Assembly: GCA_025765595.1 (NCBI GenBank)
Contig: JAIVFH010000024.1
Span: 1-64,000, forward strand
DNA length: 64,000 bases
Direction: 5' to 3'
Origin: Obelidium mucronatum
Lineage: Eukaryota > Chytridiomycota > Chytridiomycetes > Chytridiales > Chytriomycetaceae
Of this stretch, positions 54,469-64,000 are shown piece by piece (within the stretch, counting starts at the first letter, position 1; the number at the start of each line of letters is the position of its first letter). The notes beneath the pieces are model-generated. The model saw only the letters and a list, made by a program, of their open reading frames with translations. It searched no databases and had not been told where the DNA came from. A program made the translations under genes and the position numbers.

Positions 54469-57400
54469 TCACATGGTGAAATTCTTGTTCAACTCTGCAT
54501 CACTGACAAAGTGGCTGCCTCCTGCACATCTCCACCCTGAACCACACTTCAGCCATGCAAATCCAACCGGACAATTGCAAAGGCGACGGATTTTCTCTTG
54601 CAGTGCTTGTTCCTGTTTGGCCTTTTCAAGAATCCTTCTCTTTGCTTCGTGAACTTGTCGCTCCCTTTCTCTCTGATCTATCAATTTCTGCAATTCCTCC
54701 AGTTCTCTTTTCTGTCTTTCCAACTCTTCCCTGCGTTTTTGCTTAGAAAGCTCCAACTCGGCCCACTGCTCGTCAGTAACACCAGGATCGCGTCCACACT
54801 GGAATGAAAAAAAAAAATTTTTTTTGAAATCAAACGAATTGTGATGGGCAGGCAATTTGATGTACCTGATCCAATAATGGTTGTACTCAAAATCGCCTCA
54901 ATGCTCGAATCTGCAATCTCCTCCTTCTCTTCTGCTTCTGCTTCGTCTTCAACTTCCACCTCCGAAATCCGAGTTCCAAGGCTTTCCACATGGTTTTCCT
55001 TCACATCAAATCTCTCATTAAACGGTGCAGCAGGCTGCTGACGTGGGATGGAATTGAAAAAGAGCGGAAGATTGGTAGGACTCGCACGTTTTCTTGGTGC
55101 AATCATCCCCTCCAAAGCCAAACCCACGTCTTTTAACGTGATGGTCTTTTCCAACCCATCTGGCGCTAGAATCACGCGGTTTGATCGTTTCACAAGTGCA
55201 GACTCCCACAACTTTGTAACATCTCTCCCATTCCCCCATCCAGGCAACTCAATCAACTCTTCCATTGCGCTCAAAAACTCTTCTTCGATATCTTCATCGA
55301 GAATATAGTTGTTTGCTTCGGCGCGGTCACAAAAGAATTCAAAGCAGTCCGCAGGGCTCCAATCTTGGAATTCAAAGTAGTTTGTGAATCGAGACTTGAG
55401 ACCAACATTCTTGTCCATCATTTGATTGATTTCGTGTGTGTATCCTGCCAGAATGATGACGATTCCTTTGTACTGCGGGTTGGTCATTGCAGCAACCAGG
55501 CAGTTCAGTGCTTCGTCCGAGTAATAGCCTTTCCCAAGATCATACGCCTCATCTGGTTTCGGTAGAGTAAGATTTCAAAAAAAAAAACATGGTTGGTTTT
55601 TCTCGTGCAATACCAACCAATGAACAATACACCCCCTCGCGCCTCTCCTAATTTTGCTTCAACAACAGTCTTGGTTTGTCCAATAAAGTTTCCCGTTAGT
55701 CCTTGGCCAGATGTTTCTACAAGTCGGTTCGTGGACAAGATTCCCATTTCAAATAAGATTTGTGCCATGACACGCGCCACTGTTGTCTTTCCTGTTCCAG
55801 GGGACTGAATTTCATTTGTTTTAATACAGCGCACATACTTATTCACAAATACTCACCCCAGTAAACACAAAATTTGTGACATTAGGAGGCTCGCGGCCTT
55901 CCCTCAACGCGACTGTATATTCATTCCGAAGCTCAATCAAACTATTTCTGACCTTGTCAATGCGATACAAAGAATTGAGCAAATCCAATGGATCTTTTTT
56001 ATCTCCCGCTTTGCTATCTGTCTCAAAGTCCTCAACAGTCAAAGAGATTTGACTTCCCTCCGCTCGCGCAGAAGCCTTGGAGATTGCATTTCGAACAAGT
56101 GAATTCACCGCGCCGGCATTTCCAAAGTTTGGCAAGTTGCGTTGCTTTGAAAGAACTTCGATTGCTTTCTTTTGGACGTCGATGGATGGACTAGACACCT
56201 TCTTTTTGGCACACTCGAAGTTGAATAGCTGGAGCAGCTCGGCCTCATTATAGTCTGCAAATTCGAAAGCATACTCTCTTGGAAATCGGCGAGAGAGACC
56301 AGGGTTTTGTGTGCGAAGCATCGTCAGCATTGGTTCTGTAGAATGGTTACTTGGAGAACCGGAGCAAAGTCAAAGCGAACATATAAGTACCGTCATAGCC
56401 GCACAAAAGAACTGCAATATCGTCATTTTCAGAGCCTTGTACTTTTTCCACCAAAACGTCGAGAACTTGTTTTCCATAAAGACCGTCGTTCAAGTTGTAG
56501 GCTTCATCAATCAACAAGATCTGGGGAAAGCCAGAAATTCAATCAAAACTTTAAAATTCCTCACAAGACTTACACTACCACGGGCTTTTTCCAACATGGC
56601 ATTGGTCTTTTTTTGTGATTCTCCAACGTGTGAACCCACAAAGTCGCTTGCCGTGGCTGCGATTACTTCGCCCTTGGACAAAAAGTTCAACTGCTTTAAA
56701 AGTTTACCGTACAGGGTAGCACAAGTTGTTTTTCCTTTTTTTAAGAGTCAGAAAACAAATATGGGGGGGTTGGAATCGATTAGAAAGTACCAGTTCCAGG
56801 GTTTCCCAAGAAGAGGCGGTTCAAAACAACTGGGACTGAGTCCATCCCTTGGAGCTCACGTTCGTAGTTCTTCTCGCACACGGCCACAAGTTCTCTTACA
56901 GCCTTTTTCACTTGAGACCAGCCAATTCTTTCTTCGAATTCGGCTAGAATACCCTTGAGCTTTGGATTTTGCATTGGATTCTCGCCCATAACATCTTCAA
57001 TGGTTAAAACCATGTCGCCGGTCCAAGAGTCACGTGAAAGTGCTCGCTTACTGAACTCTTCAAACTTATTTCTAACAGCACGCGCGTTTCCGAATCCTTT
57101 TCGATTTGCTGACTTAACAAGCTTTTTGGTGACCAACGGACCAATTTTTTCATCGGCTGTCCATCCACGATCGAAAACCACTTTATCCCAAATCTTCAAC
57201 AAGTCGGATTGATCAAAGTCTTCGAAGACAATTTCCTGGAACCGAGACTTGAGTCCTTCGTTGAAAGCGAATAGCTTATCATTCAAATCATCTTCATAAC
57301 CAGCAATGATTATCGAAATCTTGTCTCTCATATCTTCTGCAACAACCAAGAGTTCATTCACGATTTCCCGGCCTTTGGGGTCAGACATCGGATCCAAAGT

Positions 57401-60400
57401 GTAAGCTTCGTCGATGAATAGGACACCATTGGTTGCCTTCTGGACAGTTTCCATGAACTTATCAGCTCCTTCATCTTTTAACTTCCTCGCGCTTGTATGC
57501 ACAAATGTTCCAGACGGTCGCATCAGTGAGTCTCGGAGAATCTGGGCAAATAACTTTGCAACTGTGGTTTTCCCTATTTTCAAAAAGAGAAAGGTTAATA
57601 AACGACGTTACCATTGGTAGTGAACAAACCGGTTCCAGGATTTCCATAGAAAGAGTAATTTAATGACATCATATTGGCGCGTCGGACATCTTCTGGCATT
57701 TGTCGCAGGCCAATTGCAGTCTTAAACAGCTCAATTGCTTGAATTTTAACCTTTTTAAGACCAACAAGGTCAATCAGTTCTTCCATCGCCTTGGATGAGC
57801 AATTGTGCTTTGATTTCAATGAATCCCACAATTCTCTTGGTGATGTAGGAGCCTTTGTAGACTTCGTTGTGTTGGCAGGTTCTGTCAACAAACCCTTTTC
57901 TTCCCTTGTTATCCACGTATCGGCAAAAGAAGAGGTAGCCATAAACTCTCGAAGCAGTGTTAAACGAATAGCCTTGCTAACTGAGAATCGGGACACGGCC
58001 AGCAACAGCAATGGATGAGCGTGTGTTCCTCCTTCCAATTCATTAACATAGCCTTCTAGCTCTTGCTTGACATCTTCGGTTGATGAACCAATTTCGAGCT
58101 TTTCAAACGCGAGCATCAGCTTGGCTTCGGAAAATTTCACTTTCTCCCGCAGAGTTTCGAGATAGGCGATTCCAGCAAACGGTGATGACAGTGGCTGAGA
58201 ACGAGCTTTTTGCACAAAGGTCAATTTGGAAATCAACTCCTTCTCTTTCATGAGAGATCCATTGAGTCCAATTGAAACACCATCCCAAGTCTGAGAAACA
58301 CAACATCCCTCAGCCAACGTTCCTTCCAGTGCCGTGGCAGGAACAGCAGGGGCCATCGATTGTAGCTCCACTCCTGACTTGTCTCCTGAAACAATCGATG
58401 GAAGACGGAATTGTATCTGTTTGACTTGAAACCTGTCCGAAGAATATGCTGGAAATCGCCGCTTTTCCAGCAAATTCTCCAGTTCCGCTTTCGACAATGT
58501 TGCAAAACCAGACGAGCGGACGCAGAAAGGCGACCAAAAGACAATAGAGTCCCAACCGTTCCAGTGAATATTCATCGAATCATACTTCTTAGACATTGTT
58601 TGCTTTCTGATCCAGTTTTTGAGGTCGTTTCCTTTGTTTTTAGTGGGGTTTGGCATGTCTTTTGGCTGGCTCAGAACATTCACAGTATAACCTGACATGA
58701 TGAGCAATGTGCAGGATTCATTCTCTCTCAGTGTGCCAATGAGTTTTTCGATATTCGATGGCGTCCACGGCATCACATTTACTCCATTCACGTTTCTGAT
58801 TGAAGTGTAACTCCCAATTTGAAAAGAGGTTGGAGCATTTTTACCCTTGTTCAGCAACAGAAATCCATCCACGAACTGAGGCACGAGCAGAGGGCGTTCC
58901 CATAGCGGCAAATCATCAATCCATGACTTGAGTGAGATCAACAGCTGAGATCTTCTTGAATTATATTGGAAGAGCTCCTGGTCGTTGGTGAAGGCATTTT
59001 TGGAAGGATGTCGTATGTTCTCATCGACAAATTCACTTTTGTGGGGTTCTGGAGTCTCATCAGATGCCCTGGAAATCTCCAACTCCAAAAGGTCACCACT
59101 ACAAGAAGGACAATCTGATGGAATTCCTTTGAAGCACAATGCAATCGCCAGAGAATGGCCGTTTTCACAAGTCCACTGAGAGACTTTCTCGCAGCGAGGC
59201 ACCGTTGTAGAACTGCACACAATCTCAACAGTGCTGTGACAGTTTTTGAAGTTCCAACAGCTTTGATGAGTGTTTTCTTTGCACAACTCAACGTTTTTCG
59301 AGCTAGAACACTTCAACAATTGCGAGTGTCCACATGGCAGGGCCACTTGAACATCCACATTGCAAGATTTAATATTTTTGAAACCATTAAGTAGCATTTT
59401 GAAAGCATCTTTACACAAAGACGGAAATTGATGACCACATGAGTTCTTTCGCACAACTTGAACCTCTTGCTTGCAAGACAGCAACCCCAAGCCAAAAGAT
59501 GACGAAAGAGACTCCATAGCAGGTTTCGGTAAGCTATCCAGCAATTCAGATCGCATCAGCCTTTCGAACTCTTCCGAATTACGAATGCTCTCAGACCAAA
59601 TCGAAGCACCGTTCCCTTGCTCCCCACAAGGAACACTAATCAAATGCCCACACAATGGACTGTTTATCGAAACACTGAATTGGCAAGGAGATAGCTCTTT
59701 CTCAGCTTGGAAGCATTCAATAACTTCCTCATGGCCACATTTACGTATCATCTTGATTTTTTCATGGCATGAATAGTGGCTCACGCGAATGGAACCGAAT
59801 GCAGAAAGATCACCCTCGTTGACGACGGTAACAGGTGAAATAGTGGGTAGTCCATTTGTCCTTGCAGCAAGTGCCCGTTTCTCGGAACAGGTTGCAGAAA
59901 ATTGATGCCCGCAATACGGACTTGCATCCTTCTCCTTCACATTACAAATGGATACAGTTGGAGCCAAAGCGAAAGCTTTCTCACAAGCCACTTTAATAGT
60001 GTGGCCGCACTCTCGAATGAATTCAACTTGCTGGTTGCAATTGGCATCTTTTGGACCATACAGCGTTCCTTCAATCACCTGACCCACATTCATCACACTT
60101 TTTCCTGTCCATTGCTGAAGAAGAATCGATTGCTGGCATGATACCGTGACTTTATGGAGGCAGCGGGGAAGTATCACATCGACTTTTGCTGGACACACAA
60201 ACGTAGATTTTCCATTTTCAAAAAATTGCTTCATAAAGCACTTGACCAACAATGAGTGCCCACAAGAAGGCGTGTATTCAACATCCTGTGAGCAGTTTGG
60301 TACTGATTGAGGTTTTTGGATATAGCCGGTGATAACACTGCACTTTCCATTTACTTCGTGTTTGCACTCGGTATGAATGAATGGTGTCAGAGACGGCTTT

Positions 60401-63400
60401 TGACAAATCTACACACACTGGTTTAGTCATATTGTATTGAAAACAAAGCAGGGGGACTTACAGGAAACGGCGACAATCCAGAGGAAATCTCCTGCTCTTT
60501 AGAGCAATTTAATTCAGCGCTGTGTGTACAAGGCAGCTGCAACTGGACTTTAGTGTCACACTTGAACAGTTCAAGGGCTTTGTCGACACCCGCTCTGGGC
60601 ATTACATTTGCAAGTCTGAACAAGTTGTGACACTCTATAGTTTTAGGATGGCGATTGCAAGTTGATTGGATGAGAACCTGACATTGCTCTTGATGAGTTG
60701 CAACAGGAAAATGGCATCTCATCCCACAAGCATGGGAGCAAGGCAACGTCACTGTACAAATTACGTTGCAAAATCCAAGTTTCAGTTGGCTCGATGAATC
60801 GACTGTCTTGGTTTGGACGCGATGCTGGGGACAACAGATTGGCAGTGCCGATCCAAACCGTGCTCCTAAAAACCCAACATCTCCCACTTCTTCCTCATTT
60901 CTTTTACGTGGCATAGGTAAGGGAGCCGGCTCAATTAACCGATTAATGGTTGATTTCCAGTGAGGAACAGGATTCTTCTCAAAGTATTTTGGATTTCCGA
61001 CAATGTAGAATCCAATACGAGCACGACTATTCAACACGATCATACGATTCAAGAGTTTCACAAATTGCGAGGTCGTCTTCTCATCAATAACAAGCGACGC
61101 GATAATGATGTCGGATTCATCTCCTTGAAATCGATCCACCGTTGAAATCACAACAGAATTCTTTGGATCCTTGAATGCCGACAATTTATACTGCGGTTTT
61201 TCCAGCATTCTTCTGATCTCCATCAACTGGCCCTTGTAAGGAGTGATAATGGCAATTGAAGGAATAGGGACTCCACAATCCACGAGAAACTTTGCCAAGT
61301 CACAAACCTGTCACAGTTTAAAAAAACAGAGTAAGTGCAAATTTCTCTGTTGATGTGTAGAATATAGAAATTACCATTGTGGCCTCCAGATTATTGACTT
61401 TGGACAACCCAACTGACGCACTTCCCTCCTTTCCATCATGAGTCCAAAAAAATATGATTGATTCCATTCCTGGAACGTACCATCCTCGAGATTCCGTGCT
61501 CGAAATAAGCTTAGTCTCGCCTCTCCTGATCAAATCATCCCCAATTCTTCGTGTCACGCACTTGGAATGATCAGAAATTGAGGTGATATCAGAATAAAAT
61601 CCACGGGTTAAATCAGCAATATTTGGTCTCATTCTCCGTTGAATCGATAACACTGACTGTGGAACGCGATGTGACGAAGGCGCCAAAATGAGTCGTTCCT
61701 GCAGTATTCTTTTGGTTTAGAACTATAAAACCAAACAAAAAAATAAAACCTCCACCAAATACTCACAAACAAAGACACATTCATTTTGTTGACGCGCTCA
61801 AACTCAAACTTTTGCATCATGGACGGATGCAACTGGTAATGATCCCCAATCATTTCCAATTTACAAGTGGAAACACCCAAGCAAGCAAATAAAAGCGGCT
61901 CCAAAACTTCAGAAGCCTCTTCAACAACTACAGCAAAAGGATTCGTGACACGGATCGCATCAAGACGAGAGATGCAACCCACAATGGTTCCACCAATAAC
62001 AGACTTTCCCTCGTACACTTTGGACCGCGCGCGAATATCAGCATGATGATATTCTTTTCGTTTTCGGTCGACTTCTTCCAACAACATTCTGTCCATCCCG
62101 GTTTTCATCACTCCAACCAAATCAATTGCGCTCTGGCAAACTTCCCATCTCTCTTCCAAGGGCATGTCCCATGTCCACAGATTGCAAGAAACGTACTCGA
62201 GCGTAGATTGCAATTGTGGTGCTTCAGGTGCATCGTTGGCCTCAAACACTGCTTCAATATCCTCTTCTCCCACCGCATACGCCCCATCGTCTGCGTAGAT
62301 CTCCCGCAGATGCTGAATATGATCGGCCACATCTTCAATTTCATCAGGATTGTCAGGTAAGTGATCCTCATCAAGCACTTCATACTCTTCAAACTCGAAA
62401 GGTACTGCTAAAGAAGAAACTTCATCGTCTTGCTTCTCCGTTTCATCAGAAATGCTTGCTTTTTCTGCTGCCACAGCGATGGTATCCAATAACGGCTCCT
62501 CAGAGTCAGTGATTACATCGTTTGGAATTGGAGCACAAACCGGTTCATAAATTGTAAACTTTTGATCTGGCAAAGACGCTTGCAATTTCGGATTCTTGAA
62601 ATGATCACCGCAATATCTTGAATCAGCGCGTGCGACTCCTTTGCATGGAACTCCTTTGGACGTCAAGGAAGCGCACACGGCCTTGCCTTTCGACGTTGAA
62701 TCTGCAGTAGTTTCGCTGACTTTCCGAGTATGAGAGCGCGGTAAATGGGCATCGCAAAATGGAACTTTGCGGGAAAGTGCACTTTGTCGACAAGGCTTCC
62801 CTTTGCTGGTTTTTCCTGTGCAAACCGTCAAGGCGTGCTCGGAACAAAAAGGGGAATCTGCATCCGCCAACGAGTTGCACACTTCTCCAGATGCCACTGA
62901 AATGGAAGCGCATAGCGGGTGTTTATCGCAAGTGTTTCGGGGAGGTGCATCGTTTGAAAGCTAAAAGCAGGGTAAAATGTCAATCCATCGATACAAGCAC
63001 AGTTAATACACTCACATCTCCGACAAAGCCCATGGACACGCAAACACGACATGCATGTACCTCGCAGTATTTTTGATTGGGTCCAGATGACTGCACAATT
63101 TTGTCAAACTGGCAATCCAATTCATGACATGCATGAAGTTTACAGAATTCTTTGTTTGGCAAAACAGGATGGTGGCACCGCACAGTATCATCGAAAGAGG
63201 ATATACATTGATGGTCTGGACAGAATCGCGATCCTGGCTCAGAAATTTCCCCACATATTGAAGGATGAGTACACTTTGGACGCGGACGAAATCCACATAT
63301 AAAATTCCACAGAACTTCTGACGATTCCATATTGGGATTGTAGTGCTTGATTCCATCAAAGAGATTCTGAATCATGGAAAGTGGCAAATTCTTCTTGTTT

Positions 63401-64000
63401 GCGGCATTTTGAAGAATTGGTTGAAGAGAAATGTAATCAAATTTCCATTCACTACCCAATGCTTCATTTGGGTTCAGCAATAATGGTTTTGATGCCACGG
63501 TTGGTAGTGCCGTAGAAAAGTGTGCCAACCACGCAAGGACTTCCACAATCTTTGTTGCTGCATCATACGAAGCAACTCGGCGAGTTTTTTCTGCTTCAGG
63601 ATCGTCAGTGGGGGGCGCAAAGATGACAACCTTTGTGCACCCAAAACCCACTTTTGCCTCGTAGAATTGGTCCAACTGCAGCTTCAAGTCATGCAGTCTT
63701 TCCAAAGCCTGCTTTGCATTTTTGACCTCCGAATTCGATTGGGCAAAAGAGTTTTCCGAATAGTGCCTCAATCGTTCATCTTTGACTGAACCAATACGGA
63801 TGAGAGAGACATTGGGTTCTGCAGCAACAAGATCACAGAGGAATTCGTCAATAGCGTGATTCTTGTATGAGAGAACAAGGAGAGGTGGTGCCGAAACTGA
63901 TGGACTGGTTTTGATCCACAGCTCTCGGACGATCAAAAGGGCCCGGGCGATTACAACACCCAGATAACTCTTTCCTGTTCCCGGAGGTCCTAAATAATAA
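54469..64000 (-). CDS. Giant NFX1-type helicase with three CbxX-type AAA+ modules (5' end outside window)
   Basis: Twelve exons by my reading: 63989..63016, 62960..61767, 61698..61375, 61307..60462, 60408..57630, 57573..56791, 56734..56574, 56520..56391, 56335..55857, 55804..55618, 55552..54866 and 54798..54469; over 2,950 aa in view. Order: SF1 helicase Walker A GPPGTGKSYLG; an insert with repeated Cys/His units; motif II as VVVEEASEVLE; RRMRPNIADLTRGFY; ITPYKGQ; DRFQGDESDIII (ZNFX1/UPF1-like); NF-X1-type Cys/His repeats (CGH motifs, 60400-59050); then three AAA+ modules with NPGTGKTTVA/IDEAYTL, NPGTGKTTCA/IDEAYNL and SPGTGKTTVA/DEAYDL; a coiled coil and a CAGGSHFVSDAEL tail. It probably acts on RNA. 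The junction 54866|54798 as drawn shifts the frame by one base and is unresolved. Confidence 0.78.

Overview
The window is nuclear DNA of a eukaryote with a compact, intron-rich genome. Coding genes sit 30 to 900 bp apart and most are split by short introns of about 45 to 110 nt (GTAAGT/GTATGT-like donors, AG acceptors). Gene content points to a fungus, probably an early-diverging lineage rather than a yeast: secreted chitinolytic GH20 hexosaminidases, ITC1-, ACL4-, GEP4-, TIM50-, GET4-, Hif1/NASP- and AKTIP/FTS-type genes, and a giant NFX1-type helicase. No species can be named from sequence alone.

Layout, left to right. 1-419: 3' end of a dual-specificity phosphatase. 613-1806: an unrecognised protein and a rhodanese/CDC25-like protein. 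2010-6813: two GH20 hexosaminidase genes (HEX1, HEX2; minus strand). 7507-9136: divergent mitochondrial bL19 and GEP4-type PGP phosphatase. 9347-13686: a seven-exon nitric oxide synthase with a globin-like N-terminal extension. 14617-20111: divergent TIM50 and an arrestin-like protein. 20369-20485: a diverged 5S-rRNA-like element. 20823-22914: a paralogue of the unrecognised protein and a YecM-like protein. 23354-25374: HEX3. 25567-32192: divergent ACL4-like and SART3/Prp24-like genes, both with introns invaded by GC-rich hairpins. 32551-35282: FTS/AKTIP-like and NASP/Hif1-like. 36143-38156: HEX4. 38485-42818: ITC1/ACF1-like remodeller subunit. 43444-49751: GET4, a sterol-desaturase-family enzyme, inositol-3-phosphate synthase and a coiled-coil kinase-like protein. 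50669-54373: FMO, RNA 3'-phosphate cyclase and a mitochondrial carrier. 54469-64000: a helicase, zinc-finger and triple-AAA+ giant whose 5' end lies outside the window.

Themes. The four HEX paralogues probably act together in extracellular chitin/GlcNAc turnover; they share a promoter element, and HEX4 is a mosaic of the HEX2 and HEX1/3 types. Several housekeeping genes form divergent pairs with only 32-67 bp between start codons, and one or both partners have a very GC-rich 5' end. Mitochondrial biogenesis (bL19, TIM50, GEP4, carrier), RNA metabolism (SART3, RTCA, the NFX1-type helicase) and chromatin (ITC1, NASP) are well represented.

The least expected structure is a set of GC-rich palindromes (6-bp stem, 3-nt loop, often in pairs) packed into one intron of each gene of the divergent ACL4/SART3 pair. 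They resemble double-hairpin mobile elements known from some fungal mitochondrial genomes. Exon coordinates were worked out by hand from reading frame, splice consensus and family conservation. Apart from one unresolved junction in the giant gene, exon phases are mutually consistent.
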